Translations under genes and position numbers: made by a program
Shown here: positions 49,615 to 58,159 of the stretch, piece by piece
Layout of the letters: each line of letters starts with the position of its first letter
Numbering within the stretch: position 1 is the first letter of the stretch
The notes under the pieces: generated by a model
The model's input: the letters and a program-made list of their open reading frames with translations, nothing else
Databases searched by the model: none
Told to the model about the DNA's origin: nothing
Assembly: GCA_019240215.1 (NCBI GenBank)
Contig: JAFAYQ010000036.1
Coordinates: forward strand, 94,869 to 158,868
Source of the DNA: Actinomycetota bacterium
GTDB taxonomy: Bacteria; Actinomycetota; Actinomycetes; Streptosporangiales; Streptosporangiaceae
Direction: 5' to 3'
Length of the DNA stretch: 64,000 nt

Positions 49615-50433
49615 TTACCGCACCCGGCGCGCGCCGGCCGTCCCCGAGGCCCGGTGCAGGTCGGCCTCGATCGCCTGGGCGGTCCGCAGCAGCGGGGCCA
49701 GCAGGTCGTCCACCACCTCGCTGACCGAACGGCGGCCGGCGTGGGTGGACACGTTGACGGCGGCGACGGCGCGCCCGTCGGCGTCCCGGATCGGTGCCGC
49801 CACCGACCGCAGGCCCTCCTCCAGCTCCTGGTCGACCAGGGCCCAGCCCTGCGCGCGGATCTTGCCCAGCTCGGCCCGCAGCGCGGCCGCCTCCGACATC
49901 GTGTGCGAGGTCAGCGGGACCAGCGCGACCGAGGCCAGGTACCCGTCCAGCCAGTCGTCCGGCCGGTCGGCCAGCAGCACCCGGCCCATCGAGGTGGCGT
50001 AGGCCGGGAACCGGGTGCCCACGCTGATCGCGACCGTCATGATCCGCCGGGTCGGCACCCGGGCGATGTAGACGACGTCGTCCCCGTCCAGCTGGGACAC
50101 CGAGGACGACTCGCGGACCTGCTCGACCAGCTGCTCCAGGTGGGGCATGGCCACCTCGGGCAGCGACAGGCTGGACAGGTAGGCGTATCCGAGCTCGAGG
50201 ATCTTCGGCCGCAGCGAGAACTGGCTGCCTTCCATCCGCATGTAGCCGAGGCTGACCAGCGTGTGCAGGAACCGGCGGGCGGCCGCCCGGCTGAGCCGGG
50301 TGCTGGCCGCCACCTCGGACAGGCTGAGCTTGGGGTGCTCGGCGTCGAAGGCGCGGATCACCGCCAGCCCGCGCTCGAGCGACTGGATGAAATCCGCGTC
50401 GCGGGCGCCGTTCTCGCTGTTCGCTGTGCGCAC
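49615..50433 (-). CDS. IclR-family regulator (PcaR/PobR-like)
   Basis: A 272-aa regulator with an N-terminal winged helix ([42 protein letters not shown] spans it) and a C-terminal IclR effector domain ([30 protein letters not shown]). The PcaR/PobR subgroup senses protocatechuate or 4-hydroxybenzoate. It is divergent from the aldehyde dehydrogenase-pobA pair, with a promoter and three GTTCG words in the 131-bp gap, so it most likely controls them. Confidence 0.9.
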   Translation of the reverse strand: MRTANSENGARDADFIQSLERGLAVIRAFDAEHPKLSLSEVAASTRLSRAAARRFLHTLVSLGYMRMEGSQFSLRPKILELGYAYLSSLSLPEVAMPHLEQLVEQVRESSSVSQLDGDDVVYIARVPTRRIMTVAISVGTRFPAYATSMGRVLLADRPDDWLDGYLASVALVPLTSHTMSEAAALRAELGKIRAQGWALVDQELEEGLRSVAAPIRDADGRAVAAVNVSTHAGRRSVSEVVDDLLAPLLRTAQAIEADLHRASGTAGARRVR

Positions 50434-50459
50434 GAGAAGAACATAGTCCCGGCCCTACT

Positions 50460-50489
50460 TTGACACCAGATGCGACGCCGCCCTAGGTT
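50460..50489 (+). promoter_or_regulatory. Promoter of the aldehyde dehydrogenase-pobA operon
   Basis: A perfect TTGACA (50460-50465) followed after 18 bases by TAGGTT (50484-50489), which keeps the TANNNT -10 pattern. The -10 overlaps the first of three GTTCG words, so a regulator bound there would touch the polymerase site. Confidence 0.6.
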
Positions 50490-50528
50490 CGCTCTCAGCA
50501 CTGCCGTTCGTACACCGCACACCGTTCG
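50487..50528. promoter_or_regulatory. Triple GTTCG repeats, candidate IclR operator
   Basis: GTTCG occurs at 50487, 50506 and 50524, spaced 19 and 18 bp, so on nearly the same face over two helical turns. PobR/PcaU-type IclR proteins are known to use three repeated words. Binding is inferred from spacing and the neighbour. Confidence 0.45.
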
Positions 50529-50564
50529 GCCGGAGGCCGACGAGCCAACATCGCGGGAGTAGTC

Positions 50565-52022
50565 ATGGCCCTCATGGACGAGTCCGCCTGGCGCGGCAAG
50601 ATCTTCACCGGCGGCTGGACCACCGGCAGCGGCGGCGATACCGCCGTGACCGAGCCCGCCACCGGGCAGGAGATCGGCCGGGTCGGCCTGGCCACCCCCG
50701 GCGACGTGGCCCGGGCCGCCCAGCTGGCGGCGGCCGCCCAGGTCAGCTGGGCGGCCAAACCCCACACCGAGCGCCAGGCCGTCCTGCGCCGGGCCGGCGA
50801 CATCTGGCTGAGAGCGGCAGCCGAGATCGAGCCCTGGGGCATCCGTGAGATGGGCAAGATCCCGCCCGCCATGCAGTTCGAGACCCACGTGGCCACCGAG
50901 GAGATCTTCGAGGCGGCCACGCTGCCGTCCCGGCCCTACGGTGAGCTGCTGCCCAGCGAGCAGCCGCGGCTGAGCTACAGCGAGCGGGTCCCGGTCGGCG
51001 TGGCCGGGGTGATCGCCCCGTTCAACTTCCCGCAGATCCTCGCCATCCGGTCGGTCGCCCCGGCGCTGGCCCTCGGCAACGCGGTCATCCTCAAGCCCGA
51101 CCCGCGCACCGCGGTCTCCGGCGGCGTGGTGCTGGCCCGGGTGTTCGAAGAAGCGGGTCTGCCCGAGGGGCTGCTGCACGTGCTGCCGGGCGGCGTCGAC
51201 GTCGGCGAGGCCGTCGTCACCGACCCGGTCGTCCGGGTCGTGTCGTTCACCGGCTCGACCGCGGCCGGCCGCCGGGTCGGCGAGCTGGCCGCCCGCCACC
51301 TCAAGCGGGTGCACCTGGAGCTGGGCGGCAACTCGGCCCTGATCGTGCTGGACGACGCCGACCTGGACCGGGCGGCGTCGGCCGGCGCCTGGGGCTCGTT
51401 CCTGCACCAGGGCCAGATCTGCATGACGACCGGGCGCCACCTGGTCCAGCAGTCGGTCTACGACGAGTATGTGAGCAGGCTGGCCGACAAGGCCAGCCAC
51501 CTGCCGGTCGGCAACCCGGCCACCGAGCAGGTCGCGCTGGGCCCGATCATCGACCAGCGCCAGCTGGACAAGGTGCACGGCCTGGTCACCGCCACCGTCG
51601 ACGCCGGTGCCCGGCTGGCCGCGGGCGGCACCTACGAGGGCCTGTTCTACCGCCCCACCGTCTTGGCCGACGTCGCCCCCCAGATGCCGGCCTACGCCAG
51701 CGAGGTGTTCGGGCCGGTCGCGCCGGTGGTGCCGTTCGCGACGGCCGAGGACGCGGCCAAGCTGGCGGCCGACAGCGAGTACGGTCTGTCGCTCGGCATC
51801 CTGACCCGGGACGTGATGCGCGGGCTGGAGCTGTCGCGCAAGATCCCGACCGGGATCGTGCACATCAACGACCAGACCGTCGACGACGAGCCCAACATCC
51901 CGTTCGGCGGCCTGCTGGCCTCCGGCACCGGGGCCCGCTTCGGCGGCACCGCCAACCTCGACGCCTTCACCGAGACCCGCTGGGTGACGATCCGCGGCGA
52001 CATCACCCCGTACCCCTTCTGA
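50565..52022 (+). CDS. Aldehyde dehydrogenase, benzaldehyde/4-hydroxybenzaldehyde type
   Basis: A 485-aa NAD(P)+-dependent dehydrogenase. Catalytic Glu252 (HLELGGNSAL) and Cys286 (GQICMTTGR) are present, with the PFNFPQILAIRSVAPALALGNAVILKPDP cofactor region (about 152-180). The GQICMTT form and length fit the benzaldehyde/vanillin dehydrogenase subgroup. As pobA follows 21 bp later, it probably oxidises 4-hydroxybenzaldehyde to 4-hydroxybenzoate; that substrate is inference. Confidence 0.9.
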   Translation: MALMDESAWRGKIFTGGWTTGSGGDTAVTEPATGQEIGRVGLATPGDVARAAQLAAAAQVSWAAKPHTERQAVLRRAGDIWLRAAAEIEPWGIREMGKIPPAMQFETHVATEEIFEAATLPSRPYGELLPSEQPRLSYSERVPVGVAGVIAPFNFPQILAIRSVAPALALGNAVILKPDPRTAVSGGVVLARVFEEAGLPEGLLHVLPGGVDVGEAVVTDPVVRVVSFTGSTAAGRRVGELAARHLKRVHLELGGNSALIVLDDADLDRAASAGAWGSFLHQGQICMTTGRHLVQQSVYDEYVSRLADKASHLPVGNPATEQVALGPIIDQRQLDKVHGLVTATVDAGARLAAGGTYEGLFYRPTVLADVAPQMPAYASEVFGPVAPVVPFATAEDAAKLAADSEYGLSLGILTRDVMRGLELSRKIPTGIVHINDQTVDDEPNIPFGGLLASGTGARFGGTANLDAFTETRWVTIRGDITPYPF

Positions 52023-52043
52023 GCCCTGCAGTTGAGGATGGCG

Positions 52044-53237
52044 ATGACCACCGAACGGACCCAGGTCGGGATCGTCGGCGCCGGGCCGGCCGGGCTGCTG
52101 CTGTCCCACCTGCTGGCGCTCCGCGGCGTCGACTCGGTGCTGGTGGAGAACCGCAGCCGGGCCTACTGCGAGGCCCGGCAGCGGGCCGGCCTGCTCGAGG
52201 ACGGCACCGTCAAGCTGCTGCGGGCGACCGGGCTGGGTGCCCGGCTCGACCGCGAGGGCCTGGAACACGGCGGGATCTACCTGCAGTTCGCGGGGGAGCG
52301 GCACCACCTGGACTTCCTCGGCCTGACCGGTGGCCGGGCGGTGACCATCTACGCCCAGACCGAGATCGTCAAGGACCTGATCGAGGCCCGGACCGCGGCC
52401 GGGGCGGCGCTGCACTTCGAGGTCACCGGCACCGAAGTCGCCGACCTCGACACCGACCGGCCGGTGCTGCGCTACACCGACGCGGGCGGCCATCGCCACC
52501 AGGTGGTGTGCGACGCGATCGCCGGCTGCGACGGCTTCCACGGCGCCTGCCGCCCGGCCATGCCCGACGGCCTGCTGCAGGTGGTCGAGCGCAGCTACCC
52601 GTTCGGCTGGCTCGGCATCCTGGCCGAGGTGCCGCCGTCGACCGACGAGCTGATCTACTGCCGCCACCCGAACGGGTTCGCGCTCCACTCGATGCGCTCC
52701 CCGCAGGTCAGCCGGCTCTACCTGCAGGTACCGGCCGACGAGGACATCGACGAGTGGCCCGACGACCGGATCTGGGCCGAGCTCAGCACCCGGTTCGCGG
52801 TGCCCGGCTGGGAGCTCAAGCAGGGCCCGGTCACCGAGAAGTCGGTCACCCCGATGCGCAGCTTCGTGGCCGCGCCGATGCGCGCGGGGCGGCTGTTCCT
52901 GGCCGGCGACGCCGCCCACATCGTCCCGCCGACCGGGGCCAAGGGCCTCAACCTGGCCGTGGCCGACGTGACCGTTTTGGCCGACGCGCTCACCGAGCTG
53001 GCCCGCGGCCGGGGCACCGCCGCGGCCGACGCCTACTCCGATGCCTGCCTGGAGCGGGTCTGGCGGGCCAGCCACTTCTCCTGGTGGATGACGACGATGC
53101 TGCACGTGGCCGGGGACGCCATGGACGAGCAGCTGATGCAGTCCCAGCTGCGCTACGTGACCACTTCACGAGCCGCGGCCACCAGCTTGGCCGAGAACTA
53201 CGTGGGTTACCCCCCGCTCAAGTCACATTTTATTTAA
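52044..53237 (+). CDS. pobA: 4-hydroxybenzoate 3-monooxygenase
   Basis: A 397-aa FAD monooxygenase that converts 4-hydroxybenzoate to protocatechuate. VGIVGAGPAGLLLSHLL binds FAD, the family DG-type motif lies around DAIAGCDGFHGACR, and FLAGDAAHIVPPTGAKGLNLAVADV is the second FAD motif. Typical PobA residues such as the SYPFGWLGILAE segment are present, and length is near the 394-aa standard. ATG at 52044 has GAGG six bases upstream; earlier TTG/ATG codons exist. Protocatechuate-cleavage genes are not in the window. Confidence 0.94.
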   Translation: MTTERTQVGIVGAGPAGLLLSHLLALRGVDSVLVENRSRAYCEARQRAGLLEDGTVKLLRATGLGARLDREGLEHGGIYLQFAGERHHLDFLGLTGGRAVTIYAQTEIVKDLIEARTAAGAALHFEVTGTEVADLDTDRPVLRYTDAGGHRHQVVCDAIAGCDGFHGACRPAMPDGLLQVVERSYPFGWLGILAEVPPSTDELIYCRHPNGFALHSMRSPQVSRLYLQVPADEDIDEWPDDRIWAELSTRFAVPGWELKQGPVTEKSVTPMRSFVAAPMRAGRLFLAGDAAHIVPPTGAKGLNLAVADVTVLADALTELARGRGTAAADAYSDACLERVWRASHFSWWMTTMLHVAGDAMDEQLMQSQLRYVTTSRAAATSLAENYVGYPPLKSHFI

Positions 53238-53265
53238 AGGGGGTATACCAACTCTGCTGGCCAGG

Positions 53266-54633
53266 TCACCCCAGGCCTACGTGATGGCGGGGGCCGCGGG
53301 CGCGCGACCGCAACGCCGCCAGGGCCGCGTACACGCCGGTCTCGGTCAGCGTCAGCGGCTCGCGCGACGCCCGCCCGGTGTACAGCAGGTGCAGCGCCCA
53401 CAGCCGGTGCCGGAGCCCGTGGATCTCGCGCCGGACCGCCTCCGACAGGTCGCCCCGGCCGCGGGACGTCCAGCCCTCCTCGGCGTGGATGCGGGCCAGG
53501 TGCCGGGTCAGCTCCTCGTAGCCAGCCGGCCCGCTGACCAGCAGGAACAGCAGGCCTGCCTCGCGCACGGCGACCGCGAAGTCCGGCCGCGGGCCGTCGT
53601 CGGCGCCGACCAGGGCGGCGGTGCCGATCCGCCAGCGGACCATCGGGTCCTCGGCCATCAGCCGCCCGGTCCGGGTCAGCACCAGGCTGGAGCCGGCCCG
53701 CCGGATCGCGCCCATCTCGCCCTGGGCCAGGCCGCGCAGGGTGTGCAGCGGGAACACGTCCAGCTCCTGCCGGAGCGCGCCCGGCAGCTGGTCGCGCCAG
53801 CCGAACTCCTCGACCGCCTCGGTGATGATCGCGGGCGGGATGTAGTGCCGGGCGGTCAGCCGCAGCCCGACGTCGGCGTGCCCCAGCAGCCAGCCCAGGG
53901 TGGGCAGCGCGTCCTCGGGCGGGGCGGTCTCCTCCAGCAGCCGCGGCAGCACCGCGGCGGCCAGCCGGGACCGCTCACCGGGGCGGCTGTTGGCCCAGGC
54001 GTCCATCCGCTCGGTGTGGATCCGGTCCAGCCAGGTGTCGCTCACCCCGGGCGCGTGGTGGGCCCGGTGACGGCCGCCCTCGGGCGCGACCGGGGCCGGC
54101 GGCGGGGTGGTGATCCAGCGGTCGATGAGCGCGGCCCGCTTGGCCCGCCAGCCGCGGGCGCCGGACGACAGCTCACCGGAGGCGATGGCCAGCTCGACCG
54201 CGGCCGCGCAGGCGTCGTAGGCGGCCCGCTCGTCCGGCCCCATGACCGAGCCCCAGGCCAGCAGGGTGGTGTCGGGCGGGGCGGTGCTGGAGTTCTCCAC
54301 CGCCTCGGCGTAGGCGGCGATGCCGGCCTCGTGCCCGCGTGCGTAGGCGGTGAGGATCTGCTCGGTGCCGGGGGACAGGCAGACGTCGGCGTAGCGTTCC
54401 ATGCCGACCATCGAGAACAGGCGGCCGAGGGCCCGGGTCACCGCGATCAGCTCGCCGGTGGTCATCGGCCACTTGACCGGCAGCGCGTACCAGACGAATT
54501 CCTGCAGCTTGAGCTGGGAGACGGTCTCCAGGCCGGCGCCGTTGGTCAGCCAGCCGAGGGCCGCCTTGGCCTCGTCGGCTGCCTCCGGGTCCTCCCGCGC
54601 CAGGGCGTTGAGGGCCTGGGCCTCGGTCATCAT
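53266..54633 (-). CDS. Large protein of unknown function
   Basis: A 455-aa soluble protein, largely helical. The N-terminal part (ALNALAREDPEAADEAKAALGWLTNGAGLETVSQLKLQEFVWYALPVKW) resembles no domain I can name. A Pro-rich break near 175-195 (TTPPPAPVAPEGGRH) separates two halves. A C-terminal winged-helix-like part may exist (GSSLVLTRTGRLMAEDP). No catalytic motif, signal peptide or membrane span. Codon use matches the neighbours. The start could be 54633 or 54630. Confidence 0.8.
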   Translation of the reverse strand: MMTEAQALNALAREDPEAADEAKAALGWLTNGAGLETVSQLKLQEFVWYALPVKWPMTTGELIAVTRALGRLFSMVGMERYADVCLSPGTEQILTAYARGHEAGIAAYAEAVENSSTAPPDTTLLAWGSVMGPDERAAYDACAAAVELAIASGELSSGARGWRAKRAALIDRWITTPPPAPVAPEGGRHRAHHAPGVSDTWLDRIHTERMDAWANSRPGERSRLAAAVLPRLLEETAPPEDALPTLGWLLGHADVGLRLTARHYIPPAIITEAVEEFGWRDQLPGALRQELDVFPLHTLRGLAQGEMGAIRRAGSSLVLTRTGRLMAEDPMVRWRIGTAALVGADDGPRPDFAVAVREAGLLFLLVSGPAGYEELTRHLARIHAEEGWTSRGRGDLSEAVRREIHGLRHRLWALHLLYTGRASREPLTLTETGVYAALAALRSRARGPRHHVGLG

Positions 54634-54695
54634 GCGGCCAGTTTGCCGCAGGAACACCCCGCCCGGCTAGATAGCCGGTCCTGCACAATAACGGG

Positions 54696-55484
54696 GTGAC
54701 CGGAATCTATGACTCGCCCGACCTGTACGAGCTCGCCTGTGCCTACCGGGACGTCCCGGCCGAGGTCGACGCGCTGGAGCGCTGGTACGCCCGGCACGCC
54801 GATCCCGAGGGGTCCAGCGGACCGCGTTCGGTGCTGGAGCTGGCGGCCGGCCCGGCCGAGCACGCGCTCGAATTCGCCCGCCGCGGCGTGCCCGCCACCG
54901 CCCTCGACCTCAGCCCGGCCATGTGCGCCTACGCCGAGCAGAAGGCGTCGGCGGCCGGGCTCGGCCTGGACGTGGTCCGGGCCGACATGCGCGACTTCAA
55001 GCTGGCCGAGCCGGTCGCGCTGGCGGTCACCATGCTGAACTCGGCGTGCCACCTGATGACCCTGGACGACCTGGTCGCCCACCTGGCGGCGGTGAGCCAG
55101 GCGGTCGCCCCCGGCGGCCTCTACATCATCGAGCTGGCCCACCCGGCCGACTTCCTCACCCTGGTCCCGCGGACCAGCTCGGAGTGGGACAGCGAGGTCG
55201 GCGCGGCCCGGGTGCACGTCCGCTGGGGTGGCGGCGACGACGTGATCGACCCGGTCACCCAGGTGACCCGCGAGCACGTTCAGGTCACCGTGCGCGACGC
55301 CGCCGGCACCCGCACCCTGGCCGACGTGGTGCCGAACCGGTTCTGGACCGGCACCGAGGTCGCGGCCGCCGTCCGCCTGGCGGGCGGCTTCACCGCGGTG
55401 GCCGGCTACGGCGACTTCGCCGACGGCGTCAGCCTGTCCGACCGCGAGGCCTGGCGCATGATCATCGTCCTGCGCCGGGTCTAG
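54696..55484 (+). CDS. SAM-dependent class I methyltransferase
   Basis: A 262-aa methyltransferase. Motif I is VLELAAGPAEHALEFARRG (about 47-65), followed by ATALDLSPAMCAYAEQ and VVRADMRDFKL, then the post-motif region GGLYIIELAHP. The first-motif GxGxG is reduced to AGPAEH, as in many small-molecule methyltransferases. The substrate is unknown. The GTG lies 62 bp from the divergent unknown gene. Confidence 0.88.
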   Translation: MTGIYDSPDLYELACAYRDVPAEVDALERWYARHADPEGSSGPRSVLELAAGPAEHALEFARRGVPATALDLSPAMCAYAEQKASAAGLGLDVVRADMRDFKLAEPVALAVTMLNSACHLMTLDDLVAHLAAVSQAVAPGGLYIIELAHPADFLTLVPRTSSEWDSEVGAARVHVRWGGGDDVIDPVTQVTREHVQVTVRDAAGTRTLADVVPNRFWTGTEVAAAVRLAGGFTAVAGYGDFADGVSLSDREAWRMIIVLRRV

Positions 55485-55526
55485 CGGCCGCGGCGCGGGC
55501 GACCGGAGCCGCCCGGGCCGCCCGGC

Positions 55527-56690
55527 TCAGGCGCCGGGGACCGCGAACCGCAGCAGGGCGCCGATGTCGTCCTGCAGCGGGCTGTCCCCGGCCGCCGGGC
55601 CGCCCGGCGGCACCACGAACAGCCGCGCGTCGGTGCCGGCCGCCGCCCGGACCAGGGCGGCCCCGACCTTGTCCTCGGCCACGTCGGTCACGCCCCGGTC
55701 CCGCAGCTCGGCTTCGGACAGGGCGACGTCGGCCAGCCCGGGGCCGACCCAGGCCGGGTCGGACGCCCAGGCCAGTTCGAGCGCGTTCCGGTCACCGTCG
55801 GTGTAACGCCCGCCGATGAACAGCTCGGCCACCTGCCCGTCGCGCAGCGCGGCCACGGTCGCGGCCAGGCCCTCGGCCGCCCGCCCGGTGCCGGCCTGGT
55901 TGTGGAAGGCCTCAAGCTGGCGGCGGCTGTCGTCGTCTTCGAGCTTCTGCAGGACCTCTTCGGCCGCCGTGGTCAGCTCGGCCGAGTCGACCGGCACCTC
56001 CTTGTCGACCAGCACGGTCAGCCGCCGCAGGTCGTCCGGCAGCTCGGACACCAGCAGTTCGCGGGCCCGGGTGTCGCCGGCCACGATGACCGCCTCCAGC
56101 TTGGAGCCACCCGCCGCTTTGATCACCGCGGCCGCCAGTTCCTTGGCGTTGACCTGCCAGGCGTCCTCGGCCGAGCGCTGGTAGCGGTCCTGGGACCAGC
56201 CGCCGGACTTGACCTTGTGCACCGGCCAGCCGGTGCCCCGCACATCCTGCTCCTGGCCACTGTGTTGGCCTGCACTGGCGGCCCCGCCCACCACCAGCAC
56301 CTCGCCGCCCTCGCGGTTGGCGCTGACCAGCAGGTGCGGCGGCCGCGGCGGGCTCTGCACCAGCAGCGGCAGCAGGTCGGGCAGGCGGCTCCAGCGGGCC
56401 TGCTCCCGGCGCGGCGGCCCCGGCAGCCCGACCGTCAGCGGGGCCCGGCCGTTGGCACCGAACGCCGCCACCCCCGCCGTCCCGAACGTCTCCGGCCCGG
56501 TCAGCGCGGCCGCGACCGCGTCCAGGGTGGCGCGGTCGTCGTGCTCCTTGGCCAGCTCTTCGCGCTGGTCGCGCCAGTGCAGCTGGCGGGCCTGGGCGTC
56601 GGCTCCGCGGTTGGTGTCGGTGGTGTCGAGGTAGACCGACACGAACGGCCCCGGGTTCTCCAGCAGCGGGCGCAGGAACGTCAGATCCAC
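55527..56690 (-). CDS. Rv2629-like protein, bacterial eRF1-type (baeRF2) domain
   Basis: A 387-aa member of the mycobacterial Rv2629 family: FVSVYLDTTDTNRGADAQARQLHWRDQREEL at the start, GGWSQDRYQRSAEDAWQVNAKELA in the centre and a C-terminal Val/Asp-rich part. The fold is related to release factor eRF1 and ribosomal L7Ae/Vms1 proteins, hinting at ribosome rescue or hibernation. Rv2629 is induced by hypoxia. In M. tuberculosis it belongs to the dormancy regulon; regulation here is not visible. Confidence 0.85.
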   Translation of the reverse strand: MDLTFLRPLLENPGPFVSVYLDTTDTNRGADAQARQLHWRDQREELAKEHDDRATLDAVAAALTGPETFGTAGVAAFGANGRAPLTVGLPGPPRREQARWSRLPDLLPLLVQSPPRPPHLLVSANREGGEVLVVGGAASAGQHSGQEQDVRGTGWPVHKVKSGGWSQDRYQRSAEDAWQVNAKELAAAVIKAAGGSKLEAVIVAGDTRARELLVSELPDDLRRLTVLVDKEVPVDSAELTTAAEEVLQKLEDDDSRRQLEAFHNQAGTGRAAEGLAATVAALRDGQVAELFIGGRYTDGDRNALELAWASDPAWVGPGLADVALSEAELRDRGVTDVAEDKVGAALVRAAAGTDARLFVVPPGGPAAGDSPLQDDIGALLRFAVPGA

Positions 56691-56735
56691 GGTGCCTCCT
56701 GATCGGCCTCGGTAACGACAGGATCTCCGGGCAGC

Positions 56736-58073
56736 CTACGCGCGGGCGGCCGGCCCGCTGCCGCCGGGCGGCCCGAGCACCCGGTCCAGGTACGGGTTGG
56801 CGAACCGGCCGTCCGGGTCGACCTCGTCCCGGATCCGGACGAAGTCGTCGAAGTGCGGGTACAGCGCCCGCAGCCGGGCCGCGTCCAGCGTGTGCATCTT
56901 GCCCCAGTGCGGGCGCCCGCCGACCCGGGCCACGATCGACTCGAACAGCGCGAAGTAGGCCTCGTAGGGGAGCCCGCGGTACTGGTGGATGGCGATGTAG
57001 GCGCTGGCGCGGCCGTTGGCGGTCGACAGCCAGATGTCGTCGGCCGCCGCCACCCGCACCTCGACCGGGAACATCACCGGGTCGGCCAGCTTGGGTACCT
57101 CCCGGCGCAGCTCGGTCAGTACCTCGGGTGCGGTCGCGGCCGGGATCGCGTACTCCGATTCCACGAACCGCACCCGCCGCCGGGTGGTGAACACCCGGTG
57201 CGAGCGGTCGGAGTAGCTGCGCCGCGACAGCGCCGCCGAGGTGATCTGGTTCAGCCGGGGGATGATCCGCGGGGCCCGGCGGCCGGTCCGGCACAGCAGC
57301 CCGAAGGCGGCGTTCTCCATCACCTCGTACTCATAGAACCGCCGGGCGGCGCTGAGCGGGCGGGCCTGCTGGCCGGCCGGGACCCGGTTGTTCTGCTTGA
57401 CCAGCGCGTTGCGGCCGTAGGGGATCCAGTAGAACTCGAAGTGGTCGTGGGCGGCCGCCAGCTCCCCGAACCGGCCGATCACGTCCTCGACCGGCTCCGG
57501 CCCCTCCTCGGCGGCCAGCGCGAAGGCGGGCACGCAGCGCAGCGTGACCTCGGTGATGATGCCGAGCGCGCCCAGCCCGACCCGGGCCGCCACGAACAGG
57601 TCGGGCCGCTCGGTGGCCGAGCAGCTGACCGCCGAGCCGTCGGCCAGCACCAGCCGCAGCCCCTCGATCTGGGTGGCCAGCCCGCCCAGGCCGGCCCCGG
57701 TGCCGTGGGTGCCGGTCGAGACCGCCCCGGCCACCGTCTGCACGTCGATGTCGCCCAGGTTGGCCAGCGCCAGCCCGAGCCGGTCGAGGTCGGCGTTGAG
57801 TTCCCGCAGCTGGGTGCCCGAACGCACGGTGACCAGCCCGGACCGGGTGTCGGCGGCCACGATGCCGGCCCACCCGGACAGGTCGAGGGCGACCCCCGGG
57901 GCGGCCGCGATCGGCGTGAACGAGTGCCCGCTGCCGACCGCCCGGATCGTCAGCCCGTCGGCGGCCGCGGCCGTGACCGCCTGCGCGATCCCTTCCGCGC
58001 TGACCGGCCGCTCCCAGCGGACCGGGGTGACGGTGACGTTGCCGGCCCAGTTCCGCCAGGTGCCGTCCGCCAC
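56736..58073 (-). CDS. D-arabinono/L-gulono-1,4-lactone oxidase or dehydrogenase
   Basis: A 445-aa flavoprotein with an N-terminal PCMH FAD domain (RAVGSGHSFTPIAAAPGVALDLS; His51 in GSGHSF is where FAD is covalently bound in homologues) and the C-terminal ALO domain (HWGKMHTLDAARLRALYPHFDDF). It is close to the Rv1771-type L-gulono-1,4-lactone dehydrogenase. The product is an ascorbate-type lactone. Divergent from the deaminase/aldolase gene. Confidence 0.92.
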   Translation of the reverse strand: MADGTWRNWAGNVTVTPVRWERPVSAEGIAQAVTAAAADGLTIRAVGSGHSFTPIAAAPGVALDLSGWAGIVAADTRSGLVTVRSGTQLRELNADLDRLGLALANLGDIDVQTVAGAVSTGTHGTGAGLGGLATQIEGLRLVLADGSAVSCSATERPDLFVAARVGLGALGIITEVTLRCVPAFALAAEEGPEPVEDVIGRFGELAAAHDHFEFYWIPYGRNALVKQNNRVPAGQQARPLSAARRFYEYEVMENAAFGLLCRTGRRAPRIIPRLNQITSAALSRRSYSDRSHRVFTTRRRVRFVESEYAIPAATAPEVLTELRREVPKLADPVMFPVEVRVAAADDIWLSTANGRASAYIAIHQYRGLPYEAYFALFESIVARVGGRPHWGKMHTLDAARLRALYPHFDDFVRIRDEVDPDGRFANPYLDRVLGPPGGSGPAARA

Positions 58074-58147
58074 GTCGCCTCCCGGGGCCGTCCTACTCGC
58101 AAGTAACGGATCATGTCACGGGCCTTCTCCTTTCGCCAGCCATGGCC

Positions 58148-58159
58148 TACTGTGCGGGC
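58148..58159 (+). promoter_or_regulatory. Candidate leaderless -10 box for the deaminase/aldolase gene
   Basis: TACTGT (58148-58153) has the TANNNT pattern and ends six bases before the ATG at 58160, matching leaderless actinobacterial promoters. No good -35 is seen. Confidence 0.4.

Noticed and set aside
50358..53105. Very long minus-strand open frame opposite the aldehyde dehydrogenase and pobA genes
   Set aside because: Typical antisense shadow of high-GC codon use; the plus-strand genes have full catalytic motifs.
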